Source: Bacteroides mediterraneensis
Lineage (GTDB): Bacteria > Bacteroidota > Bacteroidia > Bacteroidales > Bacteroidaceae
Assembly: GCF_025993685.1 (NCBI RefSeq)
Contig: NZ_DAJPEN010000001.1
Location: 1,674,001-1,738,000, forward strand
Reading direction: 5' to 3'
Length of the DNA stretch: 64,000 bases
Both the position numbers and the translations under genes were made by a program. The notes under the pieces are model-generated. The model saw nothing but the letters and a program-made list of their open reading frames with translations, searched no databases and had not been told where the DNA came from. Shown piece after piece: positions 44,143 through 51,914 of the stretch (position 1 is its first letter; every line of letters starts with the position of its first letter).

Positions 44143-45048
44143 TTATTCGTAAATGCCGTGCTGATAGTCAGACAGGTATTGCGAACAAGTCTTGCCAGTC
44201 TGCTGCTTGAAAAAACGCATCAGATGGCTGGGGTCGGAAAAATGGAAATCATCGGCCAGCTGGCTCACACTGCGGTTGGAGAATAGCAATTCATTTTTCA
44301 GTTCCTCCAACAAGCGTTGTTTGAGCAGATGGGAGGCAGATACGCCGAATTGAGCCATTACGGCATGGTTCAGGGTAATTCGGCTGATATGGAGCATGTC
44401 GGCATATTCTGTCACCCGCTGCATCTCCCGTATATGCTGTTCAAGCAGTTCCTTGAACTGATAGGCGTAGTTGTTTTTAGGAACATCCATGGGAAGATGG
44501 TAAGTGGAAGCATATTCACGGTTGATTACCAGTAACAGGTAATACAATACAGCTACAATCAGGTTGTAGCTGTCGGCAGTGGGATATTGCAGTTCCTGCT
44601 TGATTTTCTCCAGCAACTGCATACATTCCCTAAACAACGATTGGGAAACGGGTGACAGGTAAGGAGGGGTATCCGTCTGGTAACAATACAGCAGACGGTA
44701 GGCAAAGAACTTGTCGGCAATGAAAGTACGCATGAAATCCTCTCGGAAGATAAGAAAGGTATAGTCCAAAGCTTCTTCCTCTACGTGCCATTCCTGTTGC
44801 TGGTGCGGAGAGAGAAGTAGCGCCATGTCATCATGCAGTGCTATTCGTTTATTGTTCAGCACCAGAAAACCGTTGGCTTTCCGGAAAAAGAAAAATTCGA
44901 AGAAATCCGTCTTGAAGGTCGGATTCTCAGTCAGTACTCCACAAATCTCACTACTATGTCCGGTATTGATATAGAAATCCACGCCGCATTGGGTCTTGTT
45001 GAACGGGACGTTGACAAGTCTTTCCGGATTGAGATTTTTCTTTTTCAT
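44143..45048 (-). CDS. AraC family transcriptional regulator
   Basis: A 301-residue AraC/XylS regulator. The N-terminal cupin-like ligand domain spans about 1-150; the C-terminal pair of helix-turn-helix motifs is visible as VTEYADMLHISRITLN and VSQLADDFHFSDPSHLMRFF. The ATG at 45048 is chosen because the alternative at 45075 lies inside the -7 box. It converges with the redox genes, so it might regulate them; the inducer is unknown. Confidence 0.88.
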   Translation of the reverse strand: MKKKNLNPERLVNVPFNKTQCGVDFYINTGHSSEICGVLTENPTFKTDFFEFFFFRKANGFLVLNNKRIALHDDMALLLSPHQQQEWHVEEEALDYTFLIFREDFMRTFIADKFFAYRLLYCYQTDTPPYLSPVSQSLFRECMQLLEKIKQELQYPTADSYNLIVAVLYYLLLVINREYASTYHLPMDVPKNNYAYQFKELLEQHIREMQRVTEYADMLHISRITLNHAVMAQFGVSASHLLKQRLLEELKNELLFSNRSVSQLADDFHFSDPSHLMRFFKQQTGKTCSQYLSDYQHGIYE

Positions 45049-45072
45049 GACTTTTCCAAATTGTTTCACACG

Positions 45073-45080
45073 CAAAGATA
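45073..45080 (-). promoter_or_regulatory. -7 box for the AraC gene
   Basis: Minus-strand TATCTTTG matches TAnnTTTG, 24 bases before the chosen start. A TTTTG lies further upstream at non-ideal spacing. Confidence 0.5.
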
Positions 45081-45180
45081 AAGAATGTAATTATCAAAAT
45101 GGCCTGTTTCCCTTCTTTTTGGGTATGAGGAGTGAAACAAAATATACCGACTTTTGCGATGAACAAAAAAACAGAAGGCT

Positions 45181-45288
45181 ATGGATAAAAACAAGACAGC
45201 AGTTATTCAATTGGGGCGCAATGCGACATTGAAGATTCATTACGCAGGCAAGTGTATATTGGTCAATCCGGTGTTGGCTGAAAAATAA
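45181..45288 (+). pseudogene. N-terminal fragment of an MBL-fold metallo-hydrolase
   Basis: A 35-codon frame reading MDKNKTAVIQLGRNATLK and then IHYAGKCILVNPVLAEK. This is the typical first beta-hairpin of UlaG-like metallo-beta-lactamase-fold hydrolases (ILVDPVLA). The rest of the gene, including all metal-binding histidines, is gone. It ends 17 bases before the radical SAM gene, so a deletion probably fused the two regions. Confidence 0.55.
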
Positions 45289-45305
45289 ATATAGTATTAT
45301 AAGCG

Positions 45306-46181
45306 ATGGATACAGAAATCATTCAAGAGATTGAAGTGCAGAGCGTCATGACCAAATCCTCTCTGCCCGTTGGAGGTTATTCGGTGAACCCGTACGTGGG
45401 TTGCCCGCACGCCTGCAAATATTGTTACGCTTCGTTCATGAAACGCTTCACCGGACATACTGAACCGTGGGGCACGTTTCTGGATGTGAAGCACTGGAAA
45501 CCGATAGCGAACCCGCATAAATACGATGGTGAACGTATTGTGATAGGTTCCGTGACGGATGGATACAACCCCTACGAAGCCGAATTCCAAAATACTCGCC
45601 GTCTGCTAGAAGAACTTCGCGGTACACAGGCCGAACTGATGATTTGCACGAAGTCCGACCTTGTGCTGCGCGACCTGGACCTGTTGAAGCAATTCCCCAA
45701 GGTCACGGTTTCCTGGTGGGTCAACACACTGGATGAGGAGTTTCGTGCGGACATGGACCGGGCAGTCAGCATCGAACGCCGCTTGCGTGCGATGCAGCAG
45801 GTCTATGAGGCAGGCATCCGTACCGTATGTTTCGTGTCGCCTATCTTTCCAGGCATCACCAATGTGAAGGCGATTATCGAAGAAGTAAAAGGATATGCCG
45901 ATTTAATTTGGCTGGAAAACCTGAATCTGCGTGGGCAGTTCAAAGGAGAAATCATGGCGTATATCCGTGAGAAGCATCCCGCACTCTTTCCGCTGTACGA
46001 GGAAATATACAACCAGAAAAGACTGGATTACTGGAAAGCCTTGGAAGAGGAGATTTCATCCTATGCCGCACAACAAAGCTTTCCCTATCGGGTAAACGAT
46101 TTGCCCTACGGACGTTCCGAAAAAGGGAAACCCGTGCTTGTCAACTATTTCTATCACGAAAAAATCAGACTGAACCGATAA
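45306..46181 (+). CDS. Radical SAM mobile pair protein B-like
   Basis: A 291-residue radical SAM protein with the cluster motif CPHACKYC (residues 34-41) and a strong resemblance to the SplB-like radical SAM mobile pair protein B: SVMTKSSLPVGGYSVNPYVG at the start and RIVIGSVTDGYNPYEAEF near 78. Such proteins normally travel with a partner radical SAM protein A and a MarR regulator. Neither is adjacent here, so it is an orphan. The reaction is unknown; a nucleic-acid or peptide substrate is speculative. Confidence 0.83.
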   Translation: MDTEIIQEIEVQSVMTKSSLPVGGYSVNPYVGCPHACKYCYASFMKRFTGHTEPWGTFLDVKHWKPIANPHKYDGERIVIGSVTDGYNPYEAEFQNTRRLLEELRGTQAELMICTKSDLVLRDLDLLKQFPKVTVSWWVNTLDEEFRADMDRAVSIERRLRAMQQVYEAGIRTVCFVSPIFPGITNVKAIIEEVKGYADLIWLENLNLRGQFKGEIMAYIREKHPALFPLYEEIYNQKRLDYWKALEEEISSYAAQQSFPYRVNDLPYGRSEKGKPVLVNYFYHEKIRLNR

Positions 46182-46188
46182 GATGATT

Positions 46189-46234
46189 AAATACGGCGTT
46201 GCAAGGAATCTCATTCCTTTGCAGCGCCGTATTT
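46189..46234. terminator. Bidirectional terminator
   Basis: A long hairpin with outer arms AAATACGGCG/CGCCGTATTT and an inner near-perfect arm TGCAAGGAAT/ATTCCTTTGCA (loop CTC) lies between the radical SAM gene and the convergent hxlR gene. It overlaps the last hxlR codons. Confidence 0.75.
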
Positions 46235-46567
46235 GCGTTCAAACACCTCCGTATTCCGGTTGCCCCATTCAATCATGGCATCGATAATCGGCAGCAGACT
46301 GCACCCCAACTCGGTCAAGGCATATTCCGTCCGCAAAGGTACTTCATGGTAGGTGGTTTTGGAAACGAGTCCGTCTTCTGCCAGTTCCTTCAACTGAATG
46401 TCGAGCACCCGGGGCGTCGCTTCCGGGAAGAGTTTGTGCAGTTCACTGGGACGCAACGCCCGATGCCGGAGTTCATCCAGCATACACGATTTCCATTTGG
46501 AGTCTATCAGGCTCATGGTCAGCCGGAGCGGGCAGTCCAGGTCCACAGGTATCTTTCTTTCGTACAT
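46211..46567 (-). CDS. HxlR family transcriptional regulator
   Basis: A 118-residue winged-helix HxlR regulator with CPLRLTMSLIDSKWKSCML at residues 11-29 and LKELAEDGLVSKTTY near 76. The N-terminal cysteine is typical of redox or electrophile sensing members. It is divergent from an FMN reductase gene, with repeated palindromic sites between them, so it probably represses that gene. Confidence 0.88.
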   Translation of the reverse strand: MYERKIPVDLDCPLRLTMSLIDSKWKSCMLDELRHRALRPSELHKLFPEATPRVLDIQLKELAEDGLVSKTTYHEVPLRTEYALTELGCSLLPIIDAMIEWGNRNTEVFERKYGAAKE

Positions 46568-46598
46568 GGTTTCTAAAGAGTAAACAATTACACAATCG

Positions 46599-46606
46599 CA
46601 AAGATA
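46599..46606 (-). promoter_or_regulatory. -7 box for hxlR
   Basis: Minus-strand TATCTTTG, a perfect TAnnTTTG match, lies 32 bases before the start codon. Confidence 0.5.
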
Positions 46607-46630
46607 AGGATAACTCCCGAATCCCCTGCA

Positions 46631-46669
46631 TACCGAATAATTTTTCGGTAGGTGAATAATTTTTCGGTA
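46631..46669. promoter_or_regulatory. Predicted HxlR operator
   Basis: A palindrome TACCGAA-N6-TTCGGTA (46631-46650) contains the first of two perfect 16-bp direct repeats (46635-46650 and 46654-46669, period 19). They abut the -33 element of the divergent FMN reductase promoter. Confidence 0.6.
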
Positions 46670-46670
46670 C

Positions 46671-46701
46671 TTGTATGAACCGTTCCCATCGCCTACATTT
46701 G
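46671..46701 (+). promoter_or_regulatory. FMN reductase promoter
   Basis: TTG (46671-46673), a 20-bp gap, then TACATTTG (46694-46701): a good Bacteroides promoter. Transcription would start near 46708. Confidence 0.65.
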
Positions 46702-46731
46702 CAGCAGTATAACCTCCTTAAATTATGGAAT

Positions 46732-47316
46732 ATGAGAGCAAGTATTGAAGAGTATGAAGCCGTGGAAGAAGCGGCCCTGAAAATTACTGTAATTACCGGA
46801 AGCCCTCGCAAGAAGGGCAACAGTTTTGCCATGACCGAGGCGTTTGTGAAAGCCGCCGAACAGCGCGGTCATACCATCCAACGTTTTGATGCCGCTTTTC
46901 TGAAGATTGGCGGATGCCATGCCTGCATGACGTGTTACAAGACAGGAAAAGCCTGTTCTTTCGACGACGATTTCAACCTCATAGCCCCGGCCATCCTGGA
47001 GTCGGATGCCGTAGTATTTTCCATGCCGGTCTACTGGTATTCCATCCCGGCACAAATTAAAGGTGTCATCGACCGCCTGTTCTCGCTCGTAGTGGGCGGA
47101 AAAGACATTGCCGGAAAGAAATGTGCCTTGATTACCTGTTGTGAGGAGGAAGATCCTCACGTCATGGACGGTGTACGTATTCCCTTGGAGCGTTCGGCTG
47201 CACTGCTGAAGTGGGACATGGTAGGAGAGGTGCTGGTGCCCGGTGTATTGAACGAAGGGGAAATTGAGAAAACCGACGGCTGTCGGCAAGCTGCCGCATT
47301 GGCTGAAAAATTCTAA
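46732..47316 (+). CDS. NADPH-dependent FMN reductase / flavodoxin family
   Basis: A 194-residue flavoprotein. The FMN-binding start is VITGSPRKKGNSFAMTEAF (about residues 19-37), followed by CHACMTCYKTGKAC, a conserved cysteine set of iron-sulfur-flavoprotein-like reductases, and MPVYWYSIPAQIK near 97. The ATG at 46732 fits the promoter; the longer frame starts inside the -33/-7 region. It is probably induced by redox or electrophile stress through the divergent HxlR regulator. The natural substrate is unknown. Confidence 0.85.
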   Translation: MRASIEEYEAVEEAALKITVITGSPRKKGNSFAMTEAFVKAAEQRGHTIQRFDAAFLKIGGCHACMTCYKTGKACSFDDDFNLIAPAILESDAVVFSMPVYWYSIPAQIKGVIDRLFSLVVGGKDIAGKKCALITCCEEEDPHVMDGVRIPLERSAALLKWDMVGEVLVPGVLNEGEIEKTDGCRQAAALAEKF

Positions 47317-47335
47317 TCCGTTTTTCAGATTTGTG

Positions 47336-47408
47336 TCTCCGTCGCGAAACAAAGGCCTTCATTCTTTGAGAAGAAAGAAGTCCTGTAATTCACGACGGAG
47401 ATTTTTTT
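47336..47408 (+). terminator. Intrinsic terminator after FMN reductase
   Basis: Outer arms TCTCCGTCG/CGACGGAGA (47336-47344 with 47393-47401) enclose an imperfect GGCCTTC/GAAGTCC inner stem and are followed by seven Ts. Confidence 0.8.
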
Positions 47409-47444
47409 GTCCACCTGCTTCACCGCAAGTAACGGCCGACAGTA

Positions 47445-47825
47445 TCATATACTTGGACCGCCCGATTCATTCAGGCGATCCTGCAGGATGTCGTCCATCT
47501 GCTCCTTGGCCCATTGTATCAGCCCGTTCAGATGGGGAAGCAAGGATTTTCCGCGGGGAGTCAACGAATATTCCACCTTGGGCGGTATCTGTGCATATAC
47601 TTTCCGGCTGACCAGTCCGTCTTCTTCCAGCGTGCGGAGAGTGACCGTCAGCATCTTCTGGGAAATGTCTGGAATCATGCGACGGAGTTCACTGAAACGC
47701 ATCACCGGAAACTGTTCCAAGGTAAAAATAACCAGAATCGACCATTTGTCGCAAATACGGGACAGCACGTTCCGAATCGGACAGTTCCTGAGGTAAATAT
47801 CGTCATTCCGTTTGTTCTTATCCAT
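47445..47825 (-). CDS. HxlR family transcriptional regulator
   Basis: A 126-residue winged-helix HxlR regulator with CPIRNVLSRICDKWSILV at residues 10-27, again with the sensing-type cysteine at the start, and LRTLEEDGLVSRKVYAQ near 76. It converges with the FMN reductase and is divergent from the ATP-grasp operon, so either may be a target. Confidence 0.87.
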   Translation of the reverse strand: MDKNKRNDDIYLRNCPIRNVLSRICDKWSILVIFTLEQFPVMRFSELRRMIPDISQKMLTVTLRTLEEDGLVSRKVYAQIPPKVEYSLTPRGKSLLPHLNGLIQWAKEQMDDILQDRLNESGGPSI

Positions 47826-48136
47826 ATCAAATAGTTCTATCGGTTACTCTACAAAAGTACAAATAAAAAGTAAAAATGCAGCGGGGAATTTCATTTTGCT
47901 GTTAAAATGCTTGTTTAAATATCTTTTTATTTATAATTTCGTGAAAACAATATTTATAATGCTATAATTATACAAAATATACAAATAAAATGATATCACA
48001 AGTATTAAATTGATAAACCTGGGATGTCTTTCTCCCAGGAACATGGACAAAAGAAATGGCTCGTTTGCAAAGGGGAAATCGAACGTAGCGCAAGTGAAAA
48101 AGATGGAGATAAGGTATAATTTAAAAAGGTAAGGAT
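47826..48136. promoter_or_regulatory. Intergenic region: hxlR promoter and ATP-grasp leader
   Basis: A minus-strand -7 box TACTTTTG (47852-47859) serves hxlR. On the plus strand TTG (47911) and TAATTTCG (47934-47941) form a possible promoter for the ATP-grasp operon. The leader holds a hairpin CCTGGGA/TCCCAGG (48018-48039) and a 29-codon frame. Confidence 0.45.
48043..48132 (+). CDS. Possible 29-residue leader peptide
   Basis: A small basic frame (MDKRNGSFAKGKSNVAQVKK...) ends four bases before the ATP-grasp start codon. Tight spacing suggests coupling, and being the first frame of a peptide-ligase-type operon makes it a candidate substrate. It may also be a chance frame. No ribosome site stands out. 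Confidence 0.3.
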   Translation: MDKRNGSFAKGKSNVAQVKKMEIRYNLKR

Positions 48137-49453
48137 ATGGATAAAATGATTGAAAACCGAGACGCGGTCAACAAATGGATGGAACGCTTTGGCGTGCGTT
48201 TCGGAGTGTACAAAAACGGGGTTTTTAAAGAACAGTTGTTCCCTTTTGACGCCATACCGAGGGTGATTCCCAAGGAAGACTGGGATTATCTGGAAAGGGG
48301 ACTCATACAGCGTGTCGATGCGTTGAATTTGTTCCTATACGACATCTATCACGAAAAAGAAATTATCAAAGACGGCATTATACCGGCCGAATTCATTTAT
48401 TCGTCCAAGGGATACCTTCCGGAGTGTGAAGGTGTGTCGCCCATCCACGACATTTATTCGCACATATCGGGTATCGACCTGGTGCAGGCAAAAGACAACC
48501 GCTGGTTTGTGTTGGAAGACAACCTCCGCATTCCTTCCGGCGCGTCTTATCCGATGATAGCCCGTACCATCACGCGGAAAGTATCACCGCTCACTTTTCA
48601 GGAGAATGCGGTGGCCGACAACCGCGATTACAGCAGTCTGCTGAAGGAGATGATGGACTATATGAACGACGGACGGGGCATTTCGGTCATCCTGACTCCC
48701 GGACGCTATAATTCGGCCTTCTTTGAACATTCGTATCTGGCCGAGAAAACAGGAGCCACCTTGGCTTTCCCGGGAGATTTGGTGGTAGAGAACGACATTG
48801 TCTACTACATGGGACTGTACAAAGAAAGACAGCAGGTGGGGTGCATCTATCGCCGTATCAGCGACGAATACCTTGACCCGCTGACCTTCAATTCGGACTC
48901 CCTGATAGGTATTCCTCATCTCATGCAGGCCTACCGGAAAGGCAATGTGGCGGTGGTCAATGCCCTGGGCAATGGAGTGGCCGACGATAAAGGTATCTAC
49001 TATTTCGTGCCTAAGATGATTACGTATTACCTGAACGAGAAACCGATTCTGCAGAATGCGCCGACCTATCTTCCGTATTACAAGGAGGATTATCAGTATA
49101 TTCTGGACAATATCGCAAAGCTGGTCATCAAGGATGTGAGCGAAGCCGGGGGATACGGAGTGGTATTTGGCCGCGATCTTTCTCCCGAGAAACTGGCGAA
49201 ACTGAAGCAGCTGATTATCGATGAGCCTCGCCGCTGGATTGCACAGGAAGTAATCGACTTCAAGGACCTGGAGATTCAGGAAGGCGACGAGCGGGTGGAA
49301 CGGAAAGCCGACTTACGGGCTTTCGTCATTTCCGGCGAACAGACCCGGGTATGGAAAAGCGGACTGACCCGTTTTTCACGCAACCCGAACTCCTTTGTGG
49401 TCAACTCTTCCCAAGGAGGAGGATTCAAGGATACGTGGGTAATGGAAGAATAA
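48137..49453 (+). CDS. Circularly permuted ATP-grasp ligase
   Basis: A 438-residue circularly permuted ATP-grasp protein of the COG2308 type (DUF404/DUF407). Motifs include LEDNLRIPSGASYPMIAR (about 136), GYGVVFGRDL (about 339) and DLRAFVISGE (about 393). The family is predicted to form amide bonds on an unidentified peptide or small molecule. It opens a five-gene operon with alpha-E, transglutaminase and aspartoacylase-like genes, a combination long predicted to make or process a peptide-like product. Full length. Confidence 0.87.
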   Translation: MDKMIENRDAVNKWMERFGVRFGVYKNGVFKEQLFPFDAIPRVIPKEDWDYLERGLIQRVDALNLFLYDIYHEKEIIKDGIIPAEFIYSSKGYLPECEGVSPIHDIYSHISGIDLVQAKDNRWFVLEDNLRIPSGASYPMIARTITRKVSPLTFQENAVADNRDYSSLLKEMMDYMNDGRGISVILTPGRYNSAFFEHSYLAEKTGATLAFPGDLVVENDIVYYMGLYKERQQVGCIYRRISDEYLDPLTFNSDSLIGIPHLMQAYRKGNVAVVNALGNGVADDKGIYYFVPKMITYYLNEKPILQNAPTYLPYYKEDYQYILDNIAKLVIKDVSEAGGYGVVFGRDLSPEKLAKLKQLIIDEPRRWIAQEVIDFKDLEIQEGDERVERKADLRAFVISGEQTRVWKSGLTRFSRNPNSFVVNSSQGGGFKDTWVMEE

Positions 49454-49483
49454 ACAGATTCAAAAAACAAATACAACTACAAT

Positions 49484-50182
49484 ATGATTACATGCAATAC
49501 AATTTCAGCCATTAAGGCCAACCGCCTGTACTGGCTTGGACGATATACAGAGAGAGTCTACATCAGCCTTCACCTGCTGCGCCGTTACTACGACAAGATG
49601 ATTGACGGCAAGCCGAAGGAATACGAGGAATATTATCAGAAACTGGATACCAGCAACCCTTATCCCGACAAGGAAAGTTTCCGGATAGGCTATATGTACG
49701 ATGACAAGAATCCCTGTTCCCTGATTTCGGGACTGACTGCCGCCAATGACAACGCCATTGTCCTTCGCGAGGAGATTATGAGTGAAACTCTTTCGTACAT
49801 TGAACTTTCGTTGTCGTATATCCGGAAGTCGGCCGAAAAAAAGGATGACAACATCACCGACCTTCAGCCGATTACCGACTACTTGCTTGCCTTCTGGGGC
49901 TCGATTGACGAACGGGTGTTCGATGAACGGGTACGCAACTTCCTGCGGATTGGCAAGCTCGTGGAGAACATGGACATGCACATCCGGTTCGACTATCCTT
50001 TCTATCGCATAGAAGAGGCATACGAGTCCTTGAAACTTTGTGCGGAGACCGAGGAAGGCATCTTCGACCCGATGATACTGGAACACCTGGACGAACTGCT
50101 AAGGGAAGATGTGTACGACTGTTCCAACCTGGGATACAAATCAATCGTACTTAAATATATCAACCATCTTGTCTTGTTGTAA
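49484..50182 (+). CDS. Alpha-E domain protein
   Basis: A 232-residue all-helical protein of the alpha-E (DUF403) family, with the signature ANRLYWLGRYTERVYISLHL at residues 12-31. It has no recognised catalytic residues. It almost always follows a circularly permuted ATP-grasp gene, as here, and is thought to be its partner or scaffold. Confidence 0.87.
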   Translation: MITCNTISAIKANRLYWLGRYTERVYISLHLLRRYYDKMIDGKPKEYEEYYQKLDTSNPYPDKESFRIGYMYDDKNPCSLISGLTAANDNAIVLREEIMSETLSYIELSLSYIRKSAEKKDDNITDLQPITDYLLAFWGSIDERVFDERVRNFLRIGKLVENMDMHIRFDYPFYRIEEAYESLKLCAETEEGIFDPMILEHLDELLREDVYDCSNLGYKSIVLKYINHLVLL

Positions 50183-50202
50183 GAATATAATGTAAGGAAA
50201 CC

Positions 50203-50982
50203 ATGATTGTAAAGAAATATCTATATAATTATCAGACCATCATCCACTTCAGCTCGCCGGTCACCAACCATTTCTTCAGCCTGAGGTGTATGCCTTGCGT
50301 CAATGCGTGTCAGCAGGTGGTGAAACGCGACATGTTTCTCCATCCGTCTGACTACTTGATTTATGGAGCCGATGCCTGGGGAAATCCGCTGCAATACGGT
50401 AGCCGGGCTGAGGCGCACGATGCGTTTATCTTTGTCAGCAGCGGGGAAGCGAAGCTCAGCCCGTACTGCATTCCAGAACTCACGCCGGGGAATGTGTTCC
50501 GGGTGGAATCGGCCCTGACCGGAGTATCCGACTCCCTGAAAGCCTTCCTGGCAGAAGCAGGACCGAACAAAGATGATGCGCTGGATTGTGCCCTGCGGCT
50601 TTCGGAAAAGATTCACGACTACATGTGCTATGCTCCGGGCACTACGCAAATCAATACGACCGCCATGGAGGCCTTCCAGCAACGGAAAGGCGTGTGTCAG
50701 GATTATGCCCATATCCTGATTGCGCTATGCCGCGCCTGTGGCATACCTGCCCGCTATGTGAACGGCTTCATGCAGGGCACGGGAGTGACCCATGCCTGGG
50801 TGGAAGTGCTCGTAAACAATGAGTGGAGAGGAATAGACCCGACAAACAACCAATTGATAGAATACGGATACATTAAACTGGCGCATGGGCGCGATGCCCT
50901 GGACTGCCGGGTCAACCGTGGCGTGTACACCGGTCACCCTACGGAACAGACCGAAATCCGAGTAATTGTAGAAGAATTATGA
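50203..50982 (+). CDS. Transglutaminase-like cysteine protease
   Basis: A 259-residue protein with an N-terminal beta-rich transglutaminase-associated domain (1-110) and a catalytic domain whose triad is visible: Cys in RKGVCQDYAHILIALC (about 165), His in GVTHAWVEVLV (about 203) and Asp in GIDPTNNQL (about 218). In this operon type it is expected to cleave or transfer peptide amide bonds of the ligase product. It overlaps the next gene by four bases. Confidence 0.88.
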   Translation: MIVKKYLYNYQTIIHFSSPVTNHFFSLRCMPCVNACQQVVKRDMFLHPSDYLIYGADAWGNPLQYGSRAEAHDAFIFVSSGEAKLSPYCIPELTPGNVFRVESALTGVSDSLKAFLAEAGPNKDDALDCALRLSEKIHDYMCYAPGTTQINTTAMEAFQQRKGVCQDYAHILIALCRACGIPARYVNGFMQGTGVTHAWVEVLVNNEWRGIDPTNNQLIEYGYIKLAHGRDALDCRVNRGVYTGHPTEQTEIRVIVEEL

Positions 50983-51905
50983 TAAAAACAGTGGTATCTA
51001 CCGCCCTTCCTGTGGACGAGCGGCTATTGATAAAGAAAAATGTCATCCGCCATGGAAACTCAAGCAAACGTATCTGCATCGTAACGGGTACGCACGGCGA
51101 CGAACTGGAAGGCCAGTATGTCTGTTTCCGGCTCAATCAAATCGTACAACAAAATCTGGAGAAACTGAACGGCACCGTGGAGATTTATCCGGCACTGAAT
51201 CCGTTGGGCATCGACTCCATCACCCGGGGCATCCCGGGCTTCGACCTGGACATGAACCGCATCTTCCCCGGCAATCCGGACGGAACCATGACCGAACAGG
51301 TGGCCTATACCCTCCTGCGCGACTTGCAGGGAGCGGATATGGTGATCGACATCCATTCCAGCAACATCTTCTTGCGGGAAATCCCGCAGGTACGCATCAA
51401 TGAACACACGGCGGAAAGACTGGTGCCTTATGCCAAGCTGCTCGACGTGGATTTCATCTGGGTGCATGAAGCCGCCACGGTGCTGGAGGCCACCTTGGCC
51501 CATTCGCTGAACAGCCTGGATACTCCCACCTTGGTCGTAGAAATGGGAGTGGGCATGCGCATCAACCACGGGTATGGCAACCGGCTGGTAAACGGCATCC
51601 TGAACCTGATGCATACCTTGGGCGTCTGGGCTGAAGCTCCCGAAACCATATCCGTACCCACTCCGGTCGTCTCCACAGGCAACCGGGTGAGCTTCCTCAA
51701 TGCGGATGCTTCCGGTGTTTTCCTTACCGAAATCAAGAACAACATGATTGTAGAAGAAGGAGAGAAGATAGGCGAGATTGTCAGCCCGCTCACTGGAGAG
51801 GTTTTCCAGACTGTGGAAGCGCCTACTCGGGGACTGCTTTTTACCCTCCGCGCGTACCCCATCGTCTATCAGGGCTCCCTCCTGGCACGTATTCATCAAT
51901 TTTAA
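50979..51905 (+). CDS. Succinylglutamate desuccinylase/aspartoacylase-like zinc hydrolase
   Basis: A 308-residue M14-type zinc hydrolase. Metal ligands are in GTHGDELEGQ (about 39-48) and VIDIHSSN (about 123-130), and the catalytic glutamate in VVEMGVG (about 189). The C-terminal third is a beta-rich domain (about 215-308). It should deacylate or trim an N-acyl or C-terminal amino acid from the product of the upstream ligase. The start overlaps the transglutaminase stop. Confidence 0.87.
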   Translation: MIKTVVSTALPVDERLLIKKNVIRHGNSSKRICIVTGTHGDELEGQYVCFRLNQIVQQNLEKLNGTVEIYPALNPLGIDSITRGIPGFDLDMNRIFPGNPDGTMTEQVAYTLLRDLQGADMVIDIHSSNIFLREIPQVRINEHTAERLVPYAKLLDVDFIWVHEAATVLEATLAHSLNSLDTPTLVVEMGVGMRINHGYGNRLVNGILNLMHTLGVWAEAPETISVPTPVVSTGNRVSFLNADASGVFLTEIKNNMIVEEGEKIGEIVSPLTGEVFQTVEAPTRGLLFTLRAYPIVYQGSLLARIHQF

Positions 51906-51914
51906 GCAACCGAT

